A DNA stretch of 64,000 bases from Sedimenticola sp. (GTDB lineage: Bacteria > Pseudomonadota > Gammaproteobacteria > Chromatiales > Chromatiaceae): assembly GCA_002869585.1 (NCBI GenBank), contig PKUO01000052.1:82498-146497 (forward strand). The letters run 5' to 3'. The notes under the pieces were generated by a model. That model worked only from the letters and a program-made list of their open reading frames with translations, was not told the DNA's origin and did no database searches. Shown here one piece after another: positions 18,946-28,251 of the stretch. Each line of letters begins with the position of its first letter. The stretch's first letter is position 1. Position numbers and translations under genes: made by a program.

Positions 18946-19320
18946 GTGACCGATTCTGCTGAAAACAAGTGCGACCGCTGCAGGTCATCGATCTGCTGCT
19001 CCTATACCACCGAGGCGCTGGGCGCCGCGCCGCGCGCGAAGTCCGACTTCCAGCACCTGCTCTGGCAGGTCTCCCACGAAGGGGTGGAGCTTTATAAGGA
19101 CGAAAGCGGCTGGTACCTGATGTTTCAGGGCAGATGCCAGCACCTGCTGGCCGATGGCCGCTGCGGCATCTATGAACAGCGCCCGCCGATCTGCCGTGAA
19201 TACACCAATGACTGGTGCGAATACGACCAGCCAGCGGAAGAGGGCTTCGAACTCTACTTCCGCAACTACCAGGAACTACTCGCCTACTGCAGGAAACGCT
19301 TCAAACGCTGGGACGGCTGA
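18946..19320 (+). CDS. YkgJ-type cysteine-cluster protein
   Basis: A 124-residue cytoplasmic protein with a GTG start 17 bp after the rhlB stop. It contains the C-x8-C/CC arrangement of the YkgJ (CxxCxxCC-type) family: CDRCRSSICC at the N-terminus, then GRCQHLLADGRCGIYEQRPPICREY, typical of proteins proposed to bind Zn or an Fe-S cluster. Function unknown. The spacing suggests co-transcription with rhlB. Confidence 0.8.
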   Translation: MTDSAENKCDRCRSSICCSYTTEALGAAPRAKSDFQHLLWQVSHEGVELYKDESGWYLMFQGRCQHLLADGRCGIYEQRPPICREYTNDWCEYDQPAEEGFELYFRNYQELLAYCRKRFKRWDG

Positions 19321-19354
19321 CTGCACCATTCTCCAAGGAGAGGAGATATTTTGA

Positions 19355-20227
19355 ATGGACGCTTATCAGGGCATGCACGCATGCCCAATCGCTAAATCTC
19401 AAACGCTTTTCATTACCTTCCTTCTGCTGCTTGTTCTGTTGCCGGTCACGGCATCCGAACCGCCGGTGCAACTGGCGGGGGTCTACCATGCAGGCATAGA
19501 TCTACGCGACTACTGGGTGAGTGAAAAACTCGACGGGGTGCGGGCCTACTGGGATGGCCAGCAGCTGATCTCACGCAACGGCAACCCCTACCCCGCCCCG
19601 AAGTGGTTTACCCGCCCTTTGCCGAAAACCCCGCTTGACGGGGAGTTGTGGATCGGGCGCAACCGCTTTGAAGAACTTTCCTCGATCGTCAGAACCGAAT
19701 CGCCCAACGATGCCGATTGGGGCAAGGTGCGCTACATGGTTTTCGACCTCCCGCAAAGTCCGCTTCTCTTCAGTCAGCGGTTGTAGGAACTGGAGCAGTT
19801 GATCCCTCCACTGGAGACACCCTGGATAGAATTGGTGGTGCAGTTCCGAGTAGAGAGTCACCAGGCATTGATGGCGGAGCTGGCCAGAATCACTGACGCG
19901 GGCGGCGAGGGTCTGATGCTGCATCGATCCGATGCCAGACATCAGGCCGGGCGCGGTAACAACCTGCTGAAGGTGAAGCGCCACCAGGATGCCGAGGCCA
20001 GGGTCATCGGCCATCTGCCGGGGAAGGGCAAGTATCAGGGGATGCTCGGCGCGCTGCTGGTGGAGGCTGCGGACGGCCGGCAATTTCGTGTCGGTACCGG
20101 CTTTAGCGACCGGCAACGCGCCAACCCGCCGCCGTTGGGCGCAACCATCACCTACCGCTACCGGGGCACGACCAAGTACGGTATTCCCAGGTTTCCCAGT
20201 TTCATGCGCATCCGGGACGATCCCTAA
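19355..20227 (+). pseudogene. Secreted ATP-dependent DNA ligase (LigE type), interrupted by one in-frame TAG
   Basis: Two open segments, 19355-19786 and 19787-20227, lie in one frame separated only by TAG at 19784-19786 (codon 144); read-through would give 290 residues. The first part has a signal peptide (LFITFLLLLVLLPVTASEP) and the adenylation motif with nucleophile K58 in SEKLDGVRAYW, then motif III DGELWIG. The second part holds motif IV EGLMLHRSDA, motif V LLKVKR and the OB-fold domain. Small periplasmic Lig E-type ligases seal nicks with ATP and are linked to DNA uptake or extracellular DNA. Both halves look unmutated apart from the TAG, so this is a recent nonsense mutation, a sequencing error, or much less likely recoding. 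Upstream, GAGAGGAG is a good ribosome binding site. Confidence 0.85.
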
Positions 20228-20877
20228 ACCGGGATGATCTCGGAAAAGTCATGGATCGCATCGAACTCACCGGCGGCTTTGGCCGGGCTTCGGCTGTCCG
20301 GCTTCAACACCGCCAGCAATGATCCGATACCATAGCGTCGAGCGGCTGCGAGCACCGTGGGGCTGTCGTCGACAAACAGGGTCCGCTGTTTATCGAAGGG
20401 CTCGATCTGCTGAAAGGTATCCCAGAAATCCGCATGCTCCTTCGGCAGTCTGAGGTCATGGGCACAGACCACCGCATCGAAATAGCCGTGCAACTGGGTG
20501 CGCTCCATTTTCAGTTTCAGGGATTTCTGATGGGCATTGGTCACCAGCACGACACGTTTGCCCAGGTGGCGCATCGCCTCGAGAAAATCCACCACATGGG
20601 GGTGCACCGCAATCAGGTGATTGACCTCCGCCTTGAGCAGGGCGATATCCAGCCCCAGCGCCTGGCTCCAGTGATCCACGCAATACCACTCAAGTGTCCC
20701 CTCGATACTCTTGTAGTGCTCATAGAGCCTTGCCTTGGCCTGATCCAGGGTGACCGCGTGGGTCTCGGCAAAGCGTTTCGGCACATGCTGCAGCCAGAAA
20801 TGGTTGTCGAAATGGAGATCCAGCAAGGTACCGTCCATATCGAGCAAAACCGTGTCGATTTGATTCCAGTCGATCAT
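20224..20877 (-). CDS. HAD-family GMP/IMP nucleotidase (YrfG-like)
   Basis: A 217-residue haloacid dehalogenase-type phosphatase. The motifs are VLLDMDGTLLD (nucleophile and acid-base Asp), VLVTNAH (motif II Thr), K of RLPKEHADFW, and FVDDSPTVLAAA (metal Asp pair). E. coli YrfG removes phosphate from GMP and IMP and its gene neighbours nudE, as here, where nudE is divergent about 88 bp away. The end overlaps the convergent DNA ligase gene by 4 bp. Confidence 0.88.
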   Translation of the reverse strand: MIDWNQIDTVLLDMDGTLLDLHFDNHFWLQHVPKRFAETHAVTLDQAKARLYEHYKSIEGTLEWYCVDHWSQALGLDIALLKAEVNHLIAVHPHVVDFLEAMRHLGKRVVLVTNAHQKSLKLKMERTQLHGYFDAVVCAHDLRLPKEHADFWDTFQQIEPFDKQRTLFVDDSPTVLAAARRYGIGSLLAVLKPDSRSPAKAAGEFDAIHDFSEIIPV

Positions 20878-20965
20878 TTACTCAAAATTCCACTAGATTT
20901 ATCCGCATAAGATGGGCACTTTACAGGTAGAATCCCGTTTTAAAAAGTACAGATACGAAGCACAG

Positions 20966-21511
20966 ATGCCGAAGAAACCGACCATACACAAGCGCACTAC
21001 CCTCACCAACACGGGCATTTTCAATATCGAGCAGATGGATCTCGAGTTCAGCAATGGCGCCACCCGGCAGTATCAGCGCATCGTCGGCTCGGACCAGGGC
21101 GCGGTGCTGGTGGTGCCGATGCTTGACCCAGAAACCCTGCTGCTGATTCGCGAGTACGCCGCCGGCATGCACCGCTACGAGCTCTGCTTTCCCAAGGGGC
21201 ATATCGAGGCGGGCGAAGGGCGTGTCGAGGCCGCCAACCGCGAAATCCAGGAGGAGATCGGCTATGCCGCCCGTGACCTGCAGGCCATCACCTCGGTTAC
21301 CGTGGCACCCGGCTATCTCTATCACACCACCCATATCGTCCTGGCCCGTGATCTCTATCCACAGCGCCTGCCCGGCGATGAACCCGAACCCATCGAAACC
21401 CTGCCCTGGAAGCTGTCTGAATTCGACCAGCTTCTGGCCCAGGAGGAGTTTACAGAAGCCCGGTCGATCGCGGCCCTCTACATCATTCGCGATTGGCTGG
21501 CGAACAACTGA
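20966..21511 (+). CDS. nudE: ADP compounds hydrolase NudE (Nudix)
   Basis: A 181-residue Nudix hydrolase acting on ADP-ribose, NADH, Ap3A and similar compounds. The Nudix box is intact: GHIEAGEGRVEAANREIQ followed by EEIGY, matching GX5EX7REUXEEXGU. The start at 20966 (MPKKPTIHKRT) gives the family length of about 180-186; an earlier ATG at 20912 would add 18 residues of low similarity. Divergent from the YrfG-like gene and followed, across a pentanucleotide repeat, by cysQ. Confidence 0.9.
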   Translation: MPKKPTIHKRTTLTNTGIFNIEQMDLEFSNGATRQYQRIVGSDQGAVLVVPMLDPETLLLIREYAAGMHRYELCFPKGHIEAGEGRVEAANREIQEEIGYAARDLQAITSVTVAPGYLYHTTHIVLARDLYPQRLPGDEPEPIETLPWKLSEFDQLLAQEEFTEARSIAALYIIRDWLANN

Positions 21512-21532
21512 CAGGACAGGACAGGACAGGAC
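21511..21532. repeat. Pentanucleotide tandem repeat (ACAGG)x4 before cysQ
   Basis: Four perfect head-to-tail copies of ACAGG plus AC begin at the last base of the nudE stop and end 9 bases before the cysQ ATG. Each unit contains the Shine-Dalgarno-like AGGA, so copy number could change the number and spacing of ribosome contacts. Confidence 0.85.
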
Positions 21533-21541
21533 CCAGAAATC

Positions 21542-22350
<809 letters not shown>

Positions 22351-22354
<4 letters not shown>

Positions 22355-23394
22355 TCAGGCGTCTGCCACGTCTGCTCGCGCTGATCGCGCTTCTCCTGCT
22401 GGCGCCAGCCTGGGTTTTTGCTTCTGATGAGGAGCCCGATGAGTCATTCGACTTTGACGACGCCCCGCTCAGGGAACCCCTAAGCCACCCGGAGTGGTTC
22501 AAGGAGAGCTTTCTGGACCTGCCGGATGACCTGAGGCAGGCGATTGATGCCGGCAAACGCGGCATCATCATCTATTTCGGCCAACAGCGCTGCCCCTACT
22601 GCCAAAAGCTGCTGAGCGTCAACTTCGGCTCGACCGATATCAGGAGTTACACCCAGAAGCACTTTGACGTGATCCCGATCGACATCTGGGGGGTACAGGA
22701 GCTGACCGATATGCAGGGCGACACGCTCACCGAGCGGCAGTATGCGATCCGCGAAAACACCAACTTCACCCCCTCGTTGATCTTCATTGACGCCACCGGC
22801 GCCGAGGCGCTGCGCCTGCGCGGCTACTACCCGCCCTACAAGTTCCGGGCGGCACTGGAATATGTCGCCGACGGCCATTACAAGTCCGAAGGCTTTGCCG
22901 CATACCTGAGGCGTGCCGAAGGCACTCTCACCTTCGAACCCGATGAGCTGAATGAAGAGACCTTCTTCGACAAACCGCCCTACGCCCTGGACAGAAGCCG
23001 TTTTCCCGCAGAACGTCCCCTCGCGGTGTTCTTTGAACGGGGCGACTGCCATGCCTGCGATGTATTGCATGCCCAGCCCCTGCAGGAGCCGGAAATCGCA
23101 AGGCTGCTGGCGCAGATAGACAGTGTGCAGCTCGATATCAATGCCGACACCCCGGTACTGACACCGAGCGGCGAAAGACTGACCGCGCGACAGTGGGCCG
23201 AGACGCTTGAACTCATCTATACCCCATCGATCCTGTTCTTCGACCGGCAGGGCAATGAGATCATCCGCGCCGACTCGGTGATTCAATTCTATCGCCTGCG
23301 CAACATTCTCAACTACGTGGTGAGTGGCGGCTATCAGAGCGAACCGAGCTACCAGCTCTGGCGCTCCAAACAGGAGCACATCTCCGGCGATTAG
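22351..23394 (+). CDS. Exported protein with two thioredoxin-like domains
   Basis: A 347-residue protein starting with TTG that overlaps the cysQ stop. An N-terminal signal peptide (LPRLLALIALLLLAPAWVFA) predicts export to the periplasm. Two thioredoxin-fold halves follow: the first with C81-P-Y-C84 in YFGQQRCPYCQKLL and a cis-Pro segment NFTPSLIFID, the second with C233-H-A-C236 in FERGDCHACDVLH and IYTPSILFFD. Single-domain relatives include SoxW-like and other thioredoxin-fold proteins of sulfur oxidisers. The tandem layout suggests internal duplication. Role unknown; a disulfide reductant or relay is inference. Confidence 0.8.
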
Positions 23395-23834
23395 CCGCAA
23401 AAACGCCGCAGGTACTCCTCCAGTTCCCGGCGCTGCTGACGCATTCGCTCTCCCTCGGCTGGCTTGTAGCCTTTGCGGAGTTTCCACTGAATCCGTTCAA
23501 TCTTCTGTTCCGCCTTCCAGCAGGATTTATCACTGCCGCTGCTTTTGCCCCGCCGGGTCGAGCCCTTTTTCCTGGGCTTGTTCTGGCGGGCGCTGCCTTC
23601 GCTGATTATCTCCCGGGCGTTGGGCACCGGCGCCCAGATTTTCGATTCGGCCTCGACATAAATCTCCTCACCCGCATCCCCGCTGCAAGGGTGCTGCTGA
23701 AACTGGATATGCCCCTGCGCATCCGGGCAGCGATAGACAGTCTCACCGGCATGTCCGGCATTGCAAAAAAGTGTGAGATACAACCCAAACAACAGAACAG
23801 ACGGCAACCTTTTCCCTGTACCATGGACAAACAT
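23391..23834 (-). CDS. DUF4124 domain protein
   Basis: A 147-residue predicted exported protein. From the ATG at 23834 (AGGAGG ribosome binding site 8 bases upstream) it has a basic, hydrophobic signal peptide (LPSVLLFGLYLTLFCNAGHA), then the DUF4124 core GETVYRCPDAQGHIQF with paired Cys, a low-complexity Lys/Arg/Ser linker, and a helical basic C-terminus ending RRFCG. DUF4124 proteins are common periplasmic proteins of gammaproteobacteria with no assigned role. The gene ends 4 bp inside the convergent thioredoxin-like gene. Confidence 0.78.
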   Translation of the reverse strand: MFVHGTGKRLPSVLLFGLYLTLFCNAGHAGETVYRCPDAQGHIQFQQHPCSGDAGEEIYVEAESKIWAPVPNAREIISEGSARQNKPRKKGSTRRGKSSGSDKSCWKAEQKIERIQWKLRKGYKPAEGERMRQQRRELEEYLRRFCG

Positions 23835-23936
23835 AGAGAATCCCTCCTGACAACTTTCCTGTATTCGACGCCGGTCCTCAGAGAGTAATCGGACAGAGAG
23901 GTAAAGTCTGACGCCGATCAACCGACAAACTGAATC

Positions 23937-25064
23937 ATGCAGAAACAGCCCGACCCCATCGATCCGCAGCAACAACTGACAGAGGAGAATCGTCTTCTGC
24001 GACAGCAGCTTCGCGCGCTGACCGAAGAGGCACACAACAACGAGGTGGTTCTCAAGCGCTTCCATGAACGCGAGCTTTCCCTGCTGACCTGTGACTCACT
24101 TCCCTTACTGTTGAATCTGCTGACCGAAGGGATGAAAAAATCCTTCGACCTGCCCTACATCACACTAACCCTGCTCGATTCATCCCATGAACTGAGGCAT
24201 CTGTTACTACACACCGACACCCATCCGGAAGACTTTACCGCCATTCGGTTTCTCGACTCCGCCGACCAGTTCAGTCCGGCCATCGCTGCGCTGAAAAAAC
24301 CGCGACTGGGTGTCTATGTCAGGCAAAACCATAGCATTTTATTCCCTGCAGAGGCTACCGACATTGGCAGCGTGGCGCTGCTGCCGATGCTACGTAACAA
24401 CCGTCTTGCCGGCTGCCTGAATATGGCCAGCCGCAGCGCCGACAGATTCACCCGCCACCATGCCAGCGACTTTCTCAACCGGCTGGCCACCATCGGTGCA
24501 ATCTGCCTGGAGAACGCGGCCAATCGCGAGCACCTGGTGATCAGCGGGCTGACCGATGCACTCACCGGACTGCACAACAGGCGTTACCTGGAGCGGCGTC
24601 TGAACGAGGAGGTCTCCCGCGCCCGGCGCTACCAGCACCCCATGAGCTGCCTGTTCGTCGATGCCGATCATTTCAAGCAGATCAACGACAGCCACGGTCA
24701 CCACGCCGGCGACATGGTGCTGCGGGAACTTTCACAGCGGGTCAGCGAATGTCTGCGCGCCTCGGATGTTGCCATCCGCTACGGCGGTGAGGAATTTGCG
24801 TTGATCCTGCCGCAGACCGATATTAAAGAAGCCGCGCATCTGGCCGAACGTATACGTAGGGCGGTCAGTTCACAGCCCATCGCCCTGAGAAATGGACCGG
24901 ACCTGTCAATCACGGTTTCCATCGGTGTCAGCACCCTGGACCCAAGCCTGACCGCAGAGCCGGATGTGCTGGGCGAGAAACTGTTGAACGAGGCGGATCA
25001 GGCGGCGTACCAGGCCAAAAAAAGGGGGCGAAACTGTATTGCGGTCTGCAGCCGGCCAGAATAA
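23937..25064 (+). CDS. Diguanylate cyclase with N-terminal DUF484/GAF-like domain
   Basis: A 375-residue cytoplasmic protein: coiled coil (about 10-45), a DUF484 (GAF-like) sensory domain (about 45-205), and a C-terminal GGDEF domain. The active site is G283-G-E-E-F287, so it should make cyclic di-GMP from GTP. The inhibitory I-site RxxD is present at R274-D277, five residues before, predicting product feedback. DUF484-GGDEF fusions are usual in gammaproteobacteria. Divergent from the DUF4124 gene. Confidence 0.92.
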   Translation: MQKQPDPIDPQQQLTEENRLLRQQLRALTEEAHNNEVVLKRFHERELSLLTCDSLPLLLNLLTEGMKKSFDLPYITLTLLDSSHELRHLLLHTDTHPEDFTAIRFLDSADQFSPAIAALKKPRLGVYVRQNHSILFPAEATDIGSVALLPMLRNNRLAGCLNMASRSADRFTRHHASDFLNRLATIGAICLENAANREHLVISGLTDALTGLHNRRYLERRLNEEVSRARRYQHPMSCLFVDADHFKQINDSHGHHAGDMVLRELSQRVSECLRASDVAIRYGGEEFALILPQTDIKEAAHLAERIRRAVSSQPIALRNGPDLSITVSIGVSTLDPSLTAEPDVLGEKLLNEADQAAYQAKKRGRNCIAVCSRPE

Positions 25065-25184
25065 TCCCGATCAATATATGTAAAAATCAGTTAAATACAC
25101 GAATTATTTTATATTGTTATTACAACAATCTTGTAATTCATTGAATATATGATACTTTATAAAAAGGACTTAAAGGAATCCATC
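25065..25184. promoter_or_regulatory. AT-rich intergenic region with inverted repeats
   Basis: This 120-bp stretch is strikingly AT-rich against GC-rich surroundings. It holds ATTGTT-N5-AACAAT and a flanking GAATTA/TAATTC pair, and a possible promoter close to the next ATG (TATAAAAAGG). It probably contains the promoter and operator of the following small gene; the regulator is not recognised. Confidence 0.4.
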
Positions 25185-25391
25185 ATGCACAAGCTTTTTG
25201 AGGAGCGTCTCTGCTCCGGTTGTACTCATCTGGTATTGAAAGGTGTCGCCTGCGATTGGCGGCCGGGCGAATGTCCCTATCTGAAGGCGGAAAAACAGGA
25301 CAAGGGCAGAGGCAGCATGGAAACCCGCCTGTTTCACATCACCGCGCTGGCCATAACTGAAGAATTCGACGCCATCCGCAGCGTCAACTAA
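25185..25391 (+). CDS. Small cysteine-containing protein of unknown function
   Basis: A 68-residue protein; the start at 25185 follows AAAGGAATCC, a fair ribosome binding site (12 more codons are open upstream to 25149). Cysteines occur as RLCSGCTHLVLKGVACDW and GECPY, in a spacing that could hold a metal or Fe-S cluster (C-x2-C-x9-C-x6-C). No family is recognised. It stands alone between a diguanylate cyclase and a response regulator. Confidence 0.55.
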   Translation: MHKLFEERLCSGCTHLVLKGVACDWRPGECPYLKAEKQDKGRGSMETRLFHITALAITEEFDAIRSVN

Positions 25392-25559
25392 GTACGGCCC
25401 CATCACCGTCTCAGAGCGGCCCCCTGCTGGCAGCCTCCGGGTTGCCGGCGTGCGCTTACGCCAGCCACCTCCCGCCTGAACAACCCTCCACCGGCGATAC
25501 AAAACACGCCGGCACTGCAAATTCCGCTTTTCCCGCAATCTGATTAAATTAATTCATAC

Positions 25560-25606
25560 AGGGGCCGATAACCTCTGAAACGATAGTTTCATTCGGTATA
25601 TCCCCT
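25560..25606 (+). promoter_or_regulatory. Structured leader upstream of the response regulator gene
   Basis: Nested inverted repeats: AGGGG...CCCCT outside, CCGA...TCGG inside, and an inner TGAAAC-GATA-GTTTCA hairpin. The structure ends 30 bases before the response regulator start. It may be a transcript element or a protein-binding site; it does not match a riboswitch class I can identify. Confidence 0.45.
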
Positions 25607-25636
25607 TAAAACAATCAGTGGCTGATATTGTTGGCA

Positions 25637-26890
25637 ATGTACGCAGAGAATAAAAAAAATCTACAACCGTCACTCTCTGGCGTGGATATTCTCGCCATAG
25701 ATGATGACAAGATAAGCCAGAAGATGATCAGCAGGGCGTTGCAGAGCGCGTCTATCACTCCCAGGTTGGCCAACGATGGCGAACATGGACTGATACAAGC
25801 CCTGGAGACCACGCCTGACATCGTTTTGCTCGATGTGGAGATGCCAGGCCTGAACGGCTATGAGGTGTGTGAACGCCTGCGCGACATGGAGCAGACTCAC
25901 GAAACACCGATTGTCTTTCTCTCCTCGCACAGCTCCCTGAGAGAGCGACTGCAGGGTTACGAAGTGGGCGCCGACGACTATCTGGTCAAACCCTTCGAAC
26001 CCGACCACCTGATTGCCCGCATCAGGGTGCTGCTCAAGTACCGCGAACAGCGCAAAGAGCTGCAGGCGCAATACGAGATGGCCCAGAAAACCGCCATGCT
26101 CGCCATGACCGGCAGCAGCGAGCTGGGCATCGCCATGCACTTTCTTGAGCGAAGCTATAACTACAAAACCTACGAGCAGCTTACCCAGGCGCTGTTCGAG
26201 ATCACCGACAACCTGGGAATCAACTGCTGCATGCTGATCAACACCGGCGGGGATCAGCTCTGGTACTCATCGGAAGGCAGCATCAAACCGCTGGAAAAAG
26301 AGCTGATCGAGATGGCGGAGAAAGACAAACGCTTCTTCGATTTTGGCTCCAGGACCATCGTCAACTATCAGAACCTCAGCCTGCTGGTCAAGGACATGCC
26401 ACTGGATGACATGGAAAGCTACGGGCGCCTCAAGGATCTGTTTCCGGTATTACTCTCGGCGGTGGATGCCAAGGTCAACGCACTGAATATCGAACGCGCC
26501 CTGTCGGTGCAAAGTCAGGAGCTGATGAAATCCTTTGGCCGCATCCGGACCAGCTTTTACTACCTGGCCAAGAACCTGCTGATGAATCAGGACCAGAGCG
26601 AGACGGTACTCAAGGAGATGTTGCAATCACTCAACTTCGATCTGATGCGCATGGGTCTTGAGGAGGACCAGGAGGAGTATCTGCTACACCGGATCGACAC
26701 CGCCATCGAGGAGGTGGTCGAGCGTATCGACGCCGGTCAGACCATCTACAACACCCTCTCCACCGTGCTGGTGAATCTGAAGGATGTTTGCGCGAAGCAG
26801 TCGTCGCTGGTGGAAACCTTCAACAACACCCAGGAGATGTATCAGGATCTTGAAAAGGATGATCTGGGTGGTGATATCGAACTGTTCTGA
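25637..26890 (+). CDS. Response regulator with a long unrecognised C-terminal region
   Basis: A 417-residue protein. The N-terminal receiver domain (about 15-135) is complete: acidic pocket AIDDD, phosphoacceptor D66 in DIVLLDVEMPGLNGYE, LSSHSS and the VKPF lysine. After a coiled linker (KYREQRKELQAQYEMAQK) there is a region of about 270 residues: an alpha/beta stretch (YEQLTQALFEITDNLGINCCMLI) reminiscent of a GAF domain, then long helices rich in acidic residues. No HTH, GGDEF, EAL, HD or kinase motif is seen. Start: ATG at 25637; an in-frame TTG lies 9 bases upstream. No partner histidine kinase is adjacent. It may act through protein contacts. Confidence 0.8.
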   Translation: MYAENKKNLQPSLSGVDILAIDDDKISQKMISRALQSASITPRLANDGEHGLIQALETTPDIVLLDVEMPGLNGYEVCERLRDMEQTHETPIVFLSSHSSLRERLQGYEVGADDYLVKPFEPDHLIARIRVLLKYREQRKELQAQYEMAQKTAMLAMTGSSELGIAMHFLERSYNYKTYEQLTQALFEITDNLGINCCMLINTGGDQLWYSSEGSIKPLEKELIEMAEKDKRFFDFGSRTIVNYQNLSLLVKDMPLDDMESYGRLKDLFPVLLSAVDAKVNALNIERALSVQSQELMKSFGRIRTSFYYLAKNLLMNQDQSETVLKEMLQSLNFDLMRMGLEEDQEEYLLHRIDTAIEEVVERIDAGQTIYNTLSTVLVNLKDVCAKQSSLVETFNNTQEMYQDLEKDDLGGDIELF

Positions 26891-26898
26891 GGACTGAC

Positions 26899-28251
26899 TC
26901 AGAAATAGCGCCAGTGGAGATAGAAACTGCTGATCAGGATCGACAGCAGCATCAACGGAAAGGCACCCAGCATAAACGGCAAGAAGCGAATGCGCTGACC
27001 GGAGCGCTCGGCAAAACCGGCGACAATCAGATTGGCGCTGGCGCCAACCAGGCTGCCGTTACCCCCCAGACAGGAACCCAGCGCCAACGACCACCAGAGT
27101 GGCTGCAACTCCTGTATTCCGCCAAAACTCACTGCCATACTCTTGATCAGCGGGATCATGGTGGCGACGAAGGGGATGTTGTCCACAATCGCCGAGGCAA
27201 CGGCGGAGACCCAGAGGATAGTGATTGCCGTGGTGGCGCGATCCCCGCCGGTCAGCGACAGCACCTTATGGGCAACCTGCTCCAGAATACCTGTGGTCTC
27301 CACCCCGTAGACGACGATAAACAGACCGATAAAAAAGAACAGGGTGGTCCACTCCACATCGCAGAATGTGGTGTGAACCAGTTCTGATTGCTTATTCGCC
27401 GGTTTGGGCAGGATATGCAGAACCAGGAGCATGGCGGCGCCGAACATGGCGACCGTGGCCGGCTGCAGTTGCAACGAATGCCCCTGGATAAAGCCGAACA
27501 TCACCAGCGCCAGGACCAACAATGACTGCTTCAGCAGGCGCGGATCCTTGATCGCATCTCTTTCGCGATATTTCATCACCCGTTCCTGCAGCGCCGGATC
27601 GGTTTTTATACGCCGTCCCCAGATCAGGTAAATCGGCACCAGTGTAACCGCGAGGATCACCACCACGATAGGCGCCAGATTGATGATGAAATCGTTAAAT
27701 CCCAGACTGGTGGCGGAACCGATCATGATATTCGGCGGGTCGCCGATCAGCGTCGCGGTGCCCCCGATGTTCGAAGCGAATATCTCGGAAAACAGATAGG
27801 GGTAGGCGTTCACCTTCAGGGTATCGGTAATCAGCAGGGTGACCGGCGCGATCAGCAACACCGTGGTGACATTATCCAGAAAGGCCGACAACACCGCGGT
27901 GACCAGCACCAGCATCACCAGCACACCCCAGGGATCGGCGTTTACCCGCTTCACCGACCAGATGGCCAGGAATTGAAACACCCCGGAATTCTTGGTGATG
28001 CCGACAATCATCATCATCCCGGTCAACAGCCCCAGGGTATTGAAATCCACCCCCTGAAAGGCCGCCTGCTGGGTAAGCACCCCGCCGATAATCATCAGAC
28101 AGGCAGCGCTGATGGCGACCACCGCACGGTTCAGGCGCTCGGTCATGATCATCAGGTAGGTCAGGACAAACAGCGAACCGGCATACCAGACAGGATCGAT
28201 ACCAAAGATGATCTGCGTGGCGAGTTCCGGATTGTGCATTGTCCCGTCCAT
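26899..28251 (-). CDS. ArsB/NhaD-family ion transporter (Na+/H+ antiporter-like)
   Basis: A 450-residue polytopic inner-membrane protein with about 11-12 hydrophobic segments. The IT-superfamily motifs typical of NhaD are present: SAFLDNVTTVLLIAPVT, SNIGGTATLIGDPPNIMIG, and in the second half SAIVDNIPFVATMIP and LGGNGSLVGASANLIVAG. NhaD antiporters exchange Na+ or Li+ for protons; substrate cannot be fixed from sequence. Its ATG overlaps the stop of a CBS-domain gene by one base, suggesting that the CBS protein regulates the transporter. Confidence 0.85.
   Translation of the reverse strand: MDGTMHNPELATQIIFGIDPVWYAGSLFVLTYLMIMTERLNRAVVAISAACLMIIGGVLTQQAAFQGVDFNTLGLLTGMMMIVGITKNSGVFQFLAIWSVKRVNADPWGVLVMLVLVTAVLSAFLDNVTTVLLIAPVTLLITDTLKVNAYPYLFSEIFASNIGGTATLIGDPPNIMIGSATSLGFNDFIINLAPIVVVILAVTLVPIYLIWGRRIKTDPALQERVMKYRERDAIKDPRLLKQSLLVLALVMFGFIQGHSLQLQPATVAMFGAAMLLVLHILPKPANKQSELVHTTFCDVEWTTLFFFIGLFIVVYGVETTGILEQVAHKVLSLTGGDRATTAITILWVSAVASAIVDNIPFVATMIPLIKSMAVSFGGIQELQPLWWSLALGSCLGGNGSLVGASANLIVAGFAERSGQRIRFLPFMLGAFPLMLLSILISSFYLHWRYF

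Noticed and set aside
19784-19786. Pyrrolysine or other recoding of TAG in the ligase gene as the main explanation
   Set aside because: TAG ends several other intact genes in this window and no suppressor tRNA is seen here; kept only as a minor alternative.
25392-25627. A cyclic di-GMP riboswitch before the response regulator
   Set aside because: The stems do not follow the GEMM-I or GEMM-II layout; only generic nested hairpins are visible.
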